The notes beneath the pieces were generated by a model. It searched no databases. It saw only the letters and a program-made list of their open reading frames with translations, and was not told the DNA's origin. A program made the translations under genes and the position numbers. Positions 17,734 to 27,130 of a DNA stretch of 64,000 bases are shown here, piece after piece; within the stretch, counting starts at the first letter, position 1, and every line of letters starts with the position of its first letter. This DNA comes from Microbacter margulisiae (GTDB taxonomy: Bacteria > Bacteroidota > Bacteroidia > Bacteroidales > Paludibacteraceae), in contig NZ_JACHYB010000002.1 in the NCBI RefSeq assembly GCF_014192515.1, forward strand, positions 1,116,001-1,180,000. Direction: 5' to 3'.

Positions 17734-20286
17734 TTATTCATTAACAACATTCACTAACCCAACATCAAGAAATTGTCCCCCTCCTGTTTGATGACAATGA
17801 GCAGCTAACGTAATCTTTGCCCCTGACTTTAATAACTTCCGAGCAACCGCACTAATTTTTAAAGGCTCATAAGTCGTGTTATAGCTGGTTGCTTTCGCAG
17901 CAAAAACACCATTAACATAAATCTCTACATCTTCGTCATGAAACACATAGAACTGAAGGTTTTTGTAATTCCCATTGGGCATCGTAAAAGTACGGCGAAT
18001 CCATATGTCGCTGGTGTCCCATTGTGTATGGCTTCCCTCTAACGTTCCAAAGCCAGCTTGACCTCCCTGCCATGTGGTGACAGGAAAAGATGGCGACATC
18101 CAATTCTTAGAGGGTTGATGAATGGTATAGCTCCAATCACAATGCGTAGGAACCACCGACACTACTTTAGGCGGGAATGGAAATTTAGGTAAAGGTGCCC
18201 ATTTAAGATTTTTCATTTTATCGCCTGATGCCCATTTATGCCACATAGCACTATTTGTTAACATCTTAATAAAAAAGCCACCAACAACAGGACGAGCATG
18301 CATACCCCCGCTATGGATGTCATCCGTCATATAAGAATCGGCTATCGGATCTCGGACAGTAGTATGATCTAAATAATCGTAAATTGGAGATATGAAAAAC
18401 CGGAAGTCTTTATCATCCGCCATTGTAGCTGTCCATATGGACCAGTCTGCCTTTGTTAAATGCGTTCTGGAATCCAATGGGAGACCATAAGGCTGCATAA
18501 CCGTTTTATAAAAGGCTATTTCTTTTTGTGCAACGGAACTGGGGAATATATTTAAATGAAGGATTTGATCCCAAACAAGATTATATTTCTGACTCCAGGT
18601 ATTGGGTTTGTCAAAAGCTAATTTGTAATGATACCCATCAGCAGCAACTTTCATCCAGTGCTCAGCATCATTTTTAGCTAAAGCCATAAATTCCTGTGCC
18701 GTAGTATTATCGCCTCTCATTTTGCAAAGATCTCCATAAGCAGCAAGCGCAAGAATAGCTTTTACAGATAGATTCGCATTGTGCGCCAAATGTCCCATAA
18801 AATCATCAGTACATAATTGATTTTCAGGATCCAAACCGTAGTTTTTCAAGTAATCTGCCCATTGTGTTAATTGTGACCACCAGGGAGTAACAAAATTTGC
18901 ATTACCATCGGCATGGGCAATGGCATCACAAAGCAGAAGCATATTCCCGCTCTCTTCAACTGGCATACCCTCTCCGCCGTCATCCCGCCCAGTAATGATT
19001 GGATATGTCCCTAAATCGTGAGGGGCGTTAGGAAATTTCCAATGGGGGGAAGCCGCATAATCAAGCACTGAGACTAAGGTTGCTTTTGCTAAAGTAGGAT
19101 TAAGAAATATCCAAATTGGATCCATAGGATATATCACATCAACAGTAGCAATATCCCCGTTGCTCGTATTCTCTTTGGTAAAAAACAAAGGTTGTCCGTT
19201 GGCATCAGCGGCTAATCCACAAGCTGCAATACACTCCCGATAGGCTGCTGCACAAATTTGGGCATATTGGTCTCCTCCCTCTTTAGTCATGTCTGCCATT
19301 AACTCATGATCAAACTTTTCGCAACGATTACGTAATGAAGGATATTCTTTTGATGCCGTCTGTAGCAAGACAGAAGGAGTGGCTCCTTTGCGACGCCAAT
19401 AAGGACGTAATGGTGTCCCAAAATATTTGATTGCATAAATCTCATCGTAGGCAACGATAACCTGACGCTCTACTGTTTTTGCCCCAACTTCTCCAAGATG
19501 GAATACAAATGCCAGAACAGGCGTATTATCGTCAACCGCTCTTGGCATGCGGGCATCAACGATAGAAGGAATATCCCCCTTTTGAGAAAAATCTTCAAGT
19601 AACGTCTGATTTGCTCCAATCGCCGGTTTTGACTCTGAACTCAAAGCAGCAGCATAAGCATATCCCCAATCAATGCGGTGATCATCCCCGGAGAAACCTA
19701 AAATAGGCTGCGCTTGTGTGCCAACCCGTAAAGCCGTTAATGTCCCCATTTTTAATTTCCCCCACTTCACTGTCTCGGCAGGCGTATTAACTGCTAATTC
19801 GGAACTGGTACTGCTATAAATAGATACTTTATGTGATTTACCGTCAACAGATCGGACATCCCATGTTATATAGCTCAATGGAAGAGAGAATGCATTTAAA
19901 TCATGCGGCAAGGCCGGCGTCATAAACGTTAGGGTAACATGCACCCCGGCATCTTCAAATTCATAAATACTGCGTGTGGGTAACACCTGCAATGAACGTT
20001 GAGGAAATGCTGGCACGTCTTTAGGTTCAGCCCCCATCAGTCGATAGGTTCTACCATCAATACGAATCAAACTCGCTAACGCTTGTTCGTGATGGGTCCA
20101 ATGCACAGTATTTTTATCTGTCAGATGGTCTGCTTCAGACCAAATGCTTAAATAAGGATCAAACGTCACTAATGGGACTGCCGGCGGACGAAACGACACT
20201 GGTTGTCCTGAAAGTGAGGGAGGCATTATAATGCACGAAAAAAGTGCCAACAAAATCTGTATGGCTTTGAAGTCTTTTTGTTTCAT
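17734..20286 (-). CDS. DUF4965/DUF1793 (glutaminase A-like) secreted protein with C-terminal jelly roll
   Basis: This 850-residue protein has the domain order of proteins labelled glutaminase A: a signal peptide (to about residue 28), a DUF4964-like start (FRPPAVPLVTFDPYLSIWS and VHWTHHEQALASLIRIDG, 32-95), a DUF5127-like beta region (to about 310), DUF4965 (CAAAYRECIAACGLA, GDIATVDVIYPMDPIWIFLNP) and DUF1793 (ITGRDDGGEGMPVEESGNMLLLCDAIAH, DFMGHLAHNANLSVKAILALAAYGD). The middle has a six-hairpin glycosidase look. The last 130 residues (WIRRTFTMPNG, FYVFHDEDVEIYVNGV) form a galactose-binding-like jelly roll as at the N-terminus of GH2 enzymes. Despite the common glutaminase label, its position inside a mannan PUL suggests a glycan-related role. 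That is inference. Confidence 0.75.
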   Translation of the reverse strand: MKQKDFKAIQILLALFSCIIMPPSLSGQPVSFRPPAVPLVTFDPYLSIWSEADHLTDKNTVHWTHHEQALASLIRIDGRTYRLMGAEPKDVPAFPQRSLQVLPTRSIYEFEDAGVHVTLTFMTPALPHDLNAFSLPLSYITWDVRSVDGKSHKVSIYSSTSSELAVNTPAETVKWGKLKMGTLTALRVGTQAQPILGFSGDDHRIDWGYAYAAALSSESKPAIGANQTLLEDFSQKGDIPSIVDARMPRAVDDNTPVLAFVFHLGEVGAKTVERQVIVAYDEIYAIKYFGTPLRPYWRRKGATPSVLLQTASKEYPSLRNRCEKFDHELMADMTKEGGDQYAQICAAAYRECIAACGLAADANGQPLFFTKENTSNGDIATVDVIYPMDPIWIFLNPTLAKATLVSVLDYAASPHWKFPNAPHDLGTYPIITGRDDGGEGMPVEESGNMLLLCDAIAHADGNANFVTPWWSQLTQWADYLKNYGLDPENQLCTDDFMGHLAHNANLSVKAILALAAYGDLCKMRGDNTTAQEFMALAKNDAEHWMKVAADGYHYKLAFDKPNTWSQKYNLVWDQILHLNIFPSSVAQKEIAFYKTVMQPYGLPLDSRTHLTKADWSIWTATMADDKDFRFFISPIYDYLDHTTVRDPIADSYMTDDIHSGGMHARPVVGGFFIKMLTNSAMWHKWASGDKMKNLKWAPLPKFPFPPKVVSVVPTHCDWSYTIHQPSKNWMSPSFPVTTWQGGQAGFGTLEGSHTQWDTSDIWIRRTFTMPNGNYKNLQFYVFHDEDVEIYVNGVFAAKATSYNTTYEPLKISAVARKLLKSGAKITLAAHCHQTGGGQFLDVGLVNVVNE

Positions 20287-20671
20287 GTTAATTCCTTGTT
20301 TTTGCTAGATAAAAAAATATTTTATTGGAAATTTTTCATCCTTAATGTGTTCTCATATGTCCAGAATATCCCAAGGCATCTTAGCATCGCATCATAGGCT
20401 TGTAAGGCAAGACATATTTCATCTGTTTATAATTTTTCTTTTATTGGTCAGATGGAACTCGCACATAAACATTTCTTTGTGTGTCATGCTTTATGTGTCG
20501 TGCTCGTTTCATATCTCTTTTTCTTAAGTTGTTATACGAAATATTAATTCCTTTCAGTGTGAGCTTTAGGGGTCCCTTATCACGTAAAACGGATTCACAC
20601 AAAGTGATTTGTTCTTCGTTTACTGTTCTTCGTTTTCGAAACTTACTAAATAACTCATTATGGTTTTATTC
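20287..20671. other. 385-bp gap inside the PUL, no gene recognised
   Basis: This AT-rich stretch separates the six-hairpin glycosidase gene (which ends at 20672) from the DUF4965 gene. No convincing reading frame was found; the two short open frames in it lack starts with promoters or any family features. Near 20557 there is one copy of a GTGTGAGCTTTA element similar to the tandem repeat upstream of GH27. Around 20595 the minus strand reads TCACTTTG, one base from the TAnnTTTG promoter box, so a secondary promoter for the downstream genes is possible. Confidence 0.4.
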
Positions 20672-22090
20672 TTATTCCATCTCAATAACGATATCATGCG
20701 TTCCCCGTATTATTGAACTAATAGAATAATTACGCTGTCTTTTACCATCCACTGTAAATTGTCTAATCGAATTCCCTTGACCTTTAATCAAAATATTCAA
20801 GACAGAACGACGATATTTGAGATTTTTCATTTCGACAAAATGAATTTCAGATGGTAAATAAGGAGCAAAGGCGAGTGAATGTTCTTCAAATCTTAATCCA
20901 AACAGCCCTTTTAGAATCATCGATATATATGCCGTTGCTGACCACGTTTGTAGTTTACATGATTCCCAATGATAATGAGGATGTAATGATCCATTCGGTT
21001 GCCATCCACCGTCGGGTTGCCCATTGGAAGGATTATAAATTTCTCTGAAATCATAGTCCCCTTTGTCTTTGTCCAGTGCCAAATGGGTCAGACCAAACAG
21101 TTCCTTGGTAAACGAAGTTCCGTCTCCTACAGCTAGAGATGCTTGTGCAAAAAAACCGTTTACCATTGGCCAAATCAAATTATTATGCCTCCCTGGATGC
21201 TCCGATGAATACCTTGGAAAATCTGGATAAATAGACGTTATACCGTATTTGGATACTACCGCATGGTGAATTAACTGATTTGCGGCATTACCATTAATGA
21301 CACCAAAAATAACAGCAAATGAAATTCCAAGTGCTTCCTGATACTTGTGAGCGTTCCCATTCTGATCAATCAGGTAATAAAAAGAATCACTGTCTTTGTT
21401 ATATAAATACTTCAGTATACTTCTTTTGATCCTATCAGCTTTTTGCTGATAGTTGATAGTGATTCCCTTATCTTTATGTAAAACAATGCTCATCTTGCTT
21501 AAGTCTATATATGCTTCATAGTACACACAATTGGTACTTAAGCATTTCATATACATTGAATTTTTATAATCAAGGACTCCACTGGAAAAGTTCAATGTGT
21601 CAAAAATAGGCTTAGGGTAAGCGGCAATGCCATCGTTAAATACGGATGGCCCCATAAATAAACCATAATGAGGATCAAAAGTTTTTTGCTCCAAAGATTT
21701 CATTGTGTTGGCTGAGCAAATATACGCTTGTGCCAAAAATGACTTGTCTCCAGTAATTAAATAGTGGTTGTAGGCAGCAATGACCCAAATAATCTTGTCC
21801 CAATACTGATGTCCAATAGTATCTTTTTTGATTGTCACATGCCATAACGATTGCTCTGCAACTTCCGGTCTCAACAAACTAACTCCATTCCATGAGTTAA
21901 TCGCAATATCACGAGTCCATTCTCCTCCATAATCTGCCCCGGCAGCAAGTATACCTCTGCGAATATTAATATCAACAGTTTCTATCGCTAATTTATATGC
22001 TGCTTTTACTAGCGGATTATCACAAGAAAAATCTTGAGCAAAACTATGAAGCGTAGTTAATAACAGGAAAACTGATACTATTCTTCTCAT
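20672..22090 (-). CDS. Secreted six-hairpin glycosidase-like protein of uncertain family
   Basis: This 472-residue protein has a signal peptide ending at HSFAQD (near residue 19) and an all-alpha (alpha/alpha)6 barrel. Marker stretches are GGEWTRDIAINSWNGVSLLRPE (a W-x-R-D-x-A active-site loop as in glycogen-debranching, GH63 and GH78-type barrels), YWDKIIWVIAAYNHYLITGD, NNLIWPMVNGFFAQASL and HWESCKLQTWSATAYISMILKGLFGL near the C-terminal end of the barrel. A short beta tail follows. The fold points to an inverting exo-glycosidase, but the exact family and linkage cannot be told from sequence reading alone. It lies between the SGNH esterase and DUF4965 genes in the same direction, so it probably acts on oligosaccharides in the periplasm. 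Confidence 0.68.
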   Translation of the reverse strand: MRRIVSVFLLLTTLHSFAQDFSCDNPLVKAAYKLAIETVDINIRRGILAAGADYGGEWTRDIAINSWNGVSLLRPEVAEQSLWHVTIKKDTIGHQYWDKIIWVIAAYNHYLITGDKSFLAQAYICSANTMKSLEQKTFDPHYGLFMGPSVFNDGIAAYPKPIFDTLNFSSGVLDYKNSMYMKCLSTNCVYYEAYIDLSKMSIVLHKDKGITINYQQKADRIKRSILKYLYNKDSDSFYYLIDQNGNAHKYQEALGISFAVIFGVINGNAANQLIHHAVVSKYGITSIYPDFPRYSSEHPGRHNNLIWPMVNGFFAQASLAVGDGTSFTKELFGLTHLALDKDKGDYDFREIYNPSNGQPDGGWQPNGSLHPHYHWESCKLQTWSATAYISMILKGLFGLRFEEHSLAFAPYLPSEIHFVEMKNLKYRRSVLNILIKGQGNSIRQFTVDGKRQRNYSISSIIRGTHDIVIEME

Positions 22091-22252
22091 CCTAGTGTAT
22101 TTATTGATTCTTTTGTCTTAAAATATTATATGGTAGAATTTATCACAATTTGACTGTTATGGCAACTTAACCCTTCCCTCATCTTTAAATATTCCAATCG
22201 GGCTATTTTATCCTCTTTTCCCTCCATATCGGGGAATAATCCGACAAAATTA

Positions 22253-22942
22253 TTATCTCTGGGACAGAGCCTTCAAAATAGCCTTTTCTGCCAGCGGCAT
22301 CATAATCTTGTACCCTGCCTTATTGGGATGAACGCCATCAATAGTGTATTGGGATTTAAACCCATCTTTATGATCAACTAAAGCAGAAAAATAATCCAGA
22401 TAAACAAATTTATTGGATGTTGCATATTGCTTAATCCATTGGTTAAGTGCTATAATCTTCTTGTCCGGATGGAGCCCCTTATGCCATGGATAATCATAAA
22501 CCGGAAGCAATGATGAGAGAACAACCTTAATATGATGAATCTTGGCTAATTCACACATAGAAGCTATGTTATCTTCTATCATACCTAATGTTGAAGGGCC
22601 TGTGTTTCCTGCAATATCATTAGTTCCTGCTAAAATGACGACAACTTTTGGATGTAAATCTATTACATCAGCCCGAAACCTTAGAAGCATTTGTGGCGTT
22701 GTCTGTCCACTTATACCACGATCTAAATAGCCATGTTCAGCAAAAAAATCCGGGTAAGCTTTAATCCAAAGATCTGTAATAGAATTCCCCATAAAAACAA
22801 CACGTGTGTCATGTGGTTTTAATGCTCCAAGTGCGCTATTTTCCGTGCGATACCGGGTTAAGTTTGCCCAATCTTGTCCATGAAGAGTTTCTCCCAGAAA
22901 TAAAATAAAAATCGGAATTAAAAATACATATTTTATTTTCAT
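22253..22942 (-). CDS. SGNH/GDSL-family hydrolase (putative carbohydrate esterase)
   Basis: This 229-residue secreted protein has all four SGNH blocks: VVFMGNSITDLW with Ser54 (block I), RGISGQTT with Gly (block II), VVILAGTNDIAG with Asn108 (block III) and IDGVHPNKAGY with Asp202 and His205 (block V). The signal peptide ends at LHGQ (residue 23). Short SGNH proteins with GNSIT in place of GDSL are common in glycan loci, where they remove O-acetyl or other acyl groups from sugars. That role is inferred here. It would expose mannose residues for the glycosidases. It is separated from the upstream GH76 gene by a 190-bp gap with a long hairpin. Confidence 0.88.
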   Translation of the reverse strand: MKIKYVFLIPIFILFLGETLHGQDWANLTRYRTENSALGALKPHDTRVVFMGNSITDLWIKAYPDFFAEHGYLDRGISGQTTPQMLLRFRADVIDLHPKVVVILAGTNDIAGNTGPSTLGMIEDNIASMCELAKIHHIKVVLSSLLPVYDYPWHKGLHPDKKIIALNQWIKQYATSNKFVYLDYFSALVDHKDGFKSQYTIDGVHPNKAGYKIMMPLAEKAILKALSQR

Positions 22943-22990
22943 AATGTATAAGCATATTTAGCTGTATAAAAATAAATATTACTATAAAAA

Positions 22991-23048
22991 GCTGGATCTC
23001 TCTCAAATTTGAATATAAAAATTCTCATTCTAAAATTAGAGATCCAGC
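22991..23048. repeat. Perfect 11-bp inverted repeat, large-loop hairpin downstream of GH76
   Basis: The arms GCTGGATCTCT (22991-23001) and AGAGATCCAGC (23038-23048) are perfectly complementary around a 36-base AT-rich loop. The hairpin begins about 85 bases after the GH76 stop and lies before the SGNH gene. It could end or slow transcription of the proximal susCDE-GH76 part, or protect the 3' end of that mRNA. There is no clear U-tract, so a classical terminator is not proven. A smaller CCCATA/TATGGG hairpin lies just upstream of it near 23059-23076. Confidence 0.55.
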
Positions 23049-23132
23049 ATATACAATGCCCATAATTAGTATATGGGAATTTTACAATTGATCGATCTAA
23101 AAAACCATACGAATATCAAATCGTTTTACAAA

Positions 23133-24263
23133 CTATTTAAAATATCCTGCCTTATCCAATAATGCGGCAGCTTCAATTAACATACAACCACTCTCTTGAG
23201 CCTTCAATTCAGTATCTGAAAGAAAATAAGGAGCAGTAGTCCAATCTGAAGTAAAGGTAACATATTGCTTATTTGTACCGCTACGCCATAATTCGTTTGC
23301 ATTGTATTTTAAGAAAAGGACAAAATGCTCTTTTGTCGCACTATCTAACCCGGGATTTTGAATAAGTTCTGTAAGATAACGAATAAATATCCCTTTAAAT
23401 AAAGCTAGATCACCAGTTCCTTCTGTATTAAGGATTCGATTACTTGTAAGATTGTTTATCGTATAATTAGCAGCCTTTATCGCATCATTCAAATAAGATT
23501 TATCATTCGTAATGTTATATAATTCTACTGCAGAACCAATAAACGTACCTTGATTATAAGTAGATGTATAGTTACTTATTACACCTGTCTGAGCATTAAG
23601 ATTATCATTAATAGCTCCTGTTGAAGGATCAAATAATGTGCTCTTTTCCCAATTGTATATTTTTAAAGCCCAGTCTTTATCTGAAACATTACCGAATTGT
23701 TCATAAAGGCGTGCTGCTAAAATACATGCTGGTCCATTAGAACAAGCATTTTTGCTCCACAATGAACCTTTATTCCAAGAAATTCCACCTCCGCCATTAC
23801 TGTTCCACCCTGTTTGAATATCAGTCCAAACTGTTTGTGCAGCAGTTTTGAATTTATCATCTTTTGTTGCAGTGTACGTTCTAAGCAATGCCAATGCATT
23901 CCATTCCATGTCATCATAAAAATAATTAAGAAATGACCCTCCATTCCCAACTTGTACACCTGTATACCATTGATCAAAATAGGTTTTGTATTTAGCATCG
24001 TTTGTGCGGAGATATGCATCTACCAAAACATCCAACCCATGAGCTTGTGGCCAATATTGAAAATTACTCCCACTTGTTGCGTCATTGAAGTAGTGAGTTG
24101 TAGGATTCCAGAAATTGGTAATAAGACTCGCAGTACTGCTATCTGCAGCAGCATTCCAATCAATAGCATACCCATCATTTGAAATAACAATATTGTTATA
24201 ATTGTCACTACAAGAAGATAACAATGCAATAGAGGCAATGTATATAATAAAAAGTTTTTTCAT
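23133..24263 (-). CDS. GH76 endo-alpha-1,6-mannanase lipoprotein, SusE-proximal copy
   Basis: This 376-residue GH76 protein carries the family Asp pair in NYFYDDMEWNALALLRTY (D117-D118), and GGGISWNKGSLWSKNACSNGPACILAARLYE, the conserved second block. HYFNDATSGSNFQYWPQAHGLDVLVDAYLRT is typical of the N-terminal part. The lipobox LLSSC has Cys18, followed by SDNYNN. An acidic residue right after the cysteine favours export to the cell surface in Bacteroidota (inference). Its place directly after susE fits an outer-surface endo-enzyme that cuts the polymer before SusCD import. The 67-bp gap to susE contains a 12-bp-stem hairpin. Confidence 0.92.
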   Translation of the reverse strand: MKKLFIIYIASIALLSSCSDNYNNIVISNDGYAIDWNAAADSSTASLITNFWNPTTHYFNDATSGSNFQYWPQAHGLDVLVDAYLRTNDAKYKTYFDQWYTGVQVGNGGSFLNYFYDDMEWNALALLRTYTATKDDKFKTAAQTVWTDIQTGWNSNGGGGISWNKGSLWSKNACSNGPACILAARLYEQFGNVSDKDWALKIYNWEKSTLFDPSTGAINDNLNAQTGVISNYTSTYNQGTFIGSAVELYNITNDKSYLNDAIKAANYTINNLTSNRILNTEGTGDLALFKGIFIRYLTELIQNPGLDSATKEHFVLFLKYNANELWRSGTNKQYVTFTSDWTTAPYFLSDTELKAQESGCMLIEAAALLDKAGYFK

Positions 24264-24281
24264 AATTGATTTATTAAATTA

Positions 24282-24318
24282 TTGTTTGAGTAGCATTCCC
24301 TAAATACTACTCAAACAA
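24282..24318 (-). terminator. Strong hairpin between susE-like and GH76 genes
   Basis: Perfect 12-bp arms TTGTTTGAGTAG (24282-24293) and CTACTCAAACAA (24307-24318) enclose a 13-base loop. The hairpin lies 12 bases after the susE-like stop and about 18 bases before the GH76 start codon. On the minus strand it is followed by TAATTTAATAAATC, which is AU-rich but has no uninterrupted U-tract. It may be a partial terminator or an mRNA-stabilising element that keeps susCDE transcripts more abundant than those of the enzymes. Confidence 0.6.
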
Positions 24319-24330
24319 CGGATTTATTTA

Positions 24331-25476
24331 TTATTGCATTCCCACTTTTGTAACCGAGTGTGTATATGGGCCGCTGGCACTCATAATCACGCTCATATTT
24401 ACTAAAGCACCATTCATTTCATCGGCAAATTTGAATTTATCATTCCATTGGCTATCATCAGCAGGATACAAATAATAATAACTAGCAACTCCAGTTGGAG
24501 CAGAATCTACACTTGCAGGAGCTCCCCACCATTCGTAGGCCTGGGTGCCACTATTATCAACATATGTCATTCTGAATTTGTAACGTTGGTCTAGTCCCCA
24601 ACTTTGCTGATCGAAATTGATAGGTTCGTTCGTTGCTGTCCAAACTCCATTCCCAACATAAGTAAGTGCAAATTGGAATTGATCTAATGGGCAGAAATAA
24701 AACTCCCATTTTGTAATTTGAACCATAGTTGATCCTCCCGTGGTAAAATCTAAATCAATACGATAAACGCCAGTTGTAGAAACAGTAGATGTTGATTTCC
24801 CTTCCTGCAATATTGCTTTTGAATCAATATAGAATGTTCTTGGATTGCCTACATTTGCATCTGTAAAATAGTACGGTTGACCAGCAACTAATTTTGTATA
24901 TATTTCATAAACACCATTTGATATTGATTTCATGTCACTTGCTTTTGACAAGTCGCTTCCTCCTTCTGTTCCAGCCCCTGTGATATATACACTATTTGGT
25001 ACATTAGCAAAACCAGCTAATCGAGTAACTTCGAGAGTGTCTATTGCAGTGGCAATTTTTTGATTAATGCCTTTCGAAGCAAAAACTGTCCAAATTAATT
25101 TTCCCGTAGCAGATGAAGCAATACCTGCAAGTGCTGCAATCTGGTTAAGTTGTTTATGTGTTATGGATACTTGTGTGTTAGCTCCGTTATTATCAGATGT
25201 TATTACATAAAGAGGTTTGGAAAAATTACCTCCTATTGTATCAAAAGCTACCTGATATAATGTTAAAGCACCATCTTCAGAAAGAGCAGGTTGCCAATCA
25301 AAATAAACACTAGCGGTAGCAGATGCTTGCAATACAACGGATGCATTATTGACAGGATCATAAAGCGTTTGTACTGGAGCCACGTTCAAGTTTTTCATTG
25401 TATCTTCATTCTTACAACTCGCAAACGATATGATTGTGCAAATGAGAATAGCTACTTTAATAATTGATGTTTTCAT
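24331..25476 (-). CDS. SusE-like outer-membrane starch/glycan-binding lipoprotein
   Basis: This 381-residue lipoprotein has lipobox SFASC (Cys21) followed by KNEDT, an acidic context that fits surface display in Bacteroidota. Residues 40-140 (ASVYFDWQPALSEDGALTLYQVAFD) match the SusE N-terminal Ig-like domain, with the Trp-x-x-A and Y-x-V pattern. The rest consists of tandem beta-domains with aromatic-rich loops (YEWWGAP, QSWGLDQRYKFRMTYVD) suited to binding sugar. It is the third gene after susC and susD, the standard place for a surface glycan-binding protein. It has no catalytic residues that I can recognise and probably holds mannan at the cell surface for the GH76 enzyme. Confidence 0.85.
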   Translation of the reverse strand: MKTSIIKVAILICTIISFASCKNEDTMKNLNVAPVQTLYDPVNNASVVLQASATASVYFDWQPALSEDGALTLYQVAFDTIGGNFSKPLYVITSDNNGANTQVSITHKQLNQIAALAGIASSATGKLIWTVFASKGINQKIATAIDTLEVTRLAGFANVPNSVYITGAGTEGGSDLSKASDMKSISNGVYEIYTKLVAGQPYYFTDANVGNPRTFYIDSKAILQEGKSTSTVSTTGVYRIDLDFTTGGSTMVQITKWEFYFCPLDQFQFALTYVGNGVWTATNEPINFDQQSWGLDQRYKFRMTYVDNSGTQAYEWWGAPASVDSAPTGVASYYYLYPADDSQWNDKFKFADEMNGALVNMSVIMSASGPYTHSVTKVGMQ

Positions 25477-25512
25477 AATAAGTATATTATTGATTGTTTT
25501 GAATTCGTCTAA

Positions 25513-27117
25513 TTAATACCCTGGATTTTGTGTCAATTTTGAATCTAAATCTATTTGAGATTGAGGAACGGCAAATAAATAATCACGATTAGGATTGAAA
25601 GAACGCTTATCAAGACGAATATATCCGTTGTCAACCGAAGAAGAGCCATATTGTGCCCCATGAGGATAACCATTTAAAACATCTTGAGCTGTTTTCCAAC
25701 GACGAATATCAAATATTCGTAATCCTTCGAGCGCTAATTCACAGCGGCGTTCATTGCGTATGATCTTTCTCAAATCTGACTGCGTCCAGTTCGTGTTATA
25801 ATTCAGAGCATTGGTATCAGTAAATCCTGCACGCACGCGAATTGGCTTGATCGTTTCATCCCAAATAGTTTGATCCATTTTCCCTAATTCGTTTTCAGCT
25901 TCCGCATACATCAACAACACATCAGCATAGCGAATTAAAATTAAGTTTAGACCAGAATTAAAACTTCCGGTATAAGTTGGATCATAGTATTTCTTCATAT
26001 AATAACCTGTTAATGAATTATTCAAGCTATTTGGATCATATGTATCTATTGTTCCACTTCCAGGTTTAATTTTAATTGTTAAATTTGTCCCATCGGGCAT
26101 TGTCCATTGGCCGCCATCAAATAGTACAGTTGCGGCAAGTCTTGGATCACGATTAACATAAGGGTTACTTTCATCATACCCTGAACCCGGTTCATTAATA
26201 GAATCCCCATTTACCATTAAATAACTATTAACTAACTCTTGAGTTGGAGATTGTTGATTTACTCGCCTACCGGCAGAAGGAGGAGCAAAATCATAGTATT
26301 CACTCCATGTTCGCAATGTAGGCACATATTCTACATCCAAAATTATTTCTGAGTTATGTTCGTTGGCAATAGAAAACAATCCGGCATAGTTAGGGAATAA
26401 TGAATATTCTTGACTGTTTATTATTTGTTGACAAGTAGAAGCTACATTCGCCCAATCATTTTCATACAAATATGTCCGTGCTTTCAATGCAATGCAAGCA
26501 CCTGAAGTAATGCGACCAATATCTGCTCCGGTATATGAAGCGGGCAGTGATATTGCCGCGGTATCCAATTCAGCACGCACAAATTTAAGTACATCTGCAT
26601 GCGAAGACCGAGCAATTGTTTGAGTTTCTGGAACAGTAAGGTTTTTGTCAAAAAGAGGCACGTCTCCATACCATGTAGTGAGTCGAAAAAAGAGATAAGC
26701 TCTAATAAAACGTGCTTCCGCTTTCATTCTGGCTTTGAGTGTATTGTCCATTTCTGGAACTCGATCTACGTTTTCAAGAAAAGTATTGCACGTTCTTATG
26801 CCAGCATAGCAATCAGACCATTCGTTTGCAAAACGCCCAGTTGTGGCATTTGCAATCCCTGATGAAATAAGTTTTTCATCACATGTTCGGGTTGAATAAA
26901 TATTATCCGCCAAAGCTTCATTAGCAAAAAAATAGCTTGCACTCATCATTTGACTATAAGCCATATTTAAGACATAAGATGCCTTATCAGCCGAATACCA
27001 ATACGTATCATCCGTAAATTCGCCCGTTGGAATTTGATTCAAATTATTACAAGATGTAAGAATCATGAGAATTACTGAAAGGATTCCAATATGATATTTT
27101 ATAAATTTGTATTTCAT
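25513..27117 (-). CDS. SusD-like outer-membrane glycan-binding lipoprotein
   Basis: This 534-residue protein is a SusD homologue, the lipoprotein lid of a SusC porin. Its lipobox ILTSC has Cys23. The N-terminal part (ASYFFANEALADNIYSTRTCDEKL, CNTFLENVDRVPEMDNTLKARMKAEARFIRAYLFFRLTTWYGDVPL) is the TPR-like helical region typical of the family. The C-terminal part has ILIRYADVLLMYAEAENELG, RAGFTDTNALNY, IIRNERRCELALEGLRIFDIRRWKTA and NPGY at the end, all standard SusD blocks. It starts 13 bp after the SusC stop, so the pair is co-transcribed. The ligand is inferred to be an alpha-mannan-type glycan from the neighbouring enzymes. Confidence 0.96.
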   Translation of the reverse strand: MKYKFIKYHIGILSVILMILTSCNNLNQIPTGEFTDDTYWYSADKASYVLNMAYSQMMSASYFFANEALADNIYSTRTCDEKLISSGIANATTGRFANEWSDCYAGIRTCNTFLENVDRVPEMDNTLKARMKAEARFIRAYLFFRLTTWYGDVPLFDKNLTVPETQTIARSSHADVLKFVRAELDTAAISLPASYTGADIGRITSGACIALKARTYLYENDWANVASTCQQIINSQEYSLFPNYAGLFSIANEHNSEIILDVEYVPTLRTWSEYYDFAPPSAGRRVNQQSPTQELVNSYLMVNGDSINEPGSGYDESNPYVNRDPRLAATVLFDGGQWTMPDGTNLTIKIKPGSGTIDTYDPNSLNNSLTGYYMKKYYDPTYTGSFNSGLNLILIRYADVLLMYAEAENELGKMDQTIWDETIKPIRVRAGFTDTNALNYNTNWTQSDLRKIIRNERRCELALEGLRIFDIRRWKTAQDVLNGYPHGAQYGSSSVDNGYIRLDKRSFNPNRDYLFAVPQSQIDLDSKLTQNPGY

Positions 27118-27130
27118 AATAAGTACAGTT

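Noticed and set aside
20345..20729. Short plus-strand frames in the 385-bp PUL gap
   Set aside because: They are hydrophobic chance frames in AT-rich DNA, without promoter boxes or recognisable domains.
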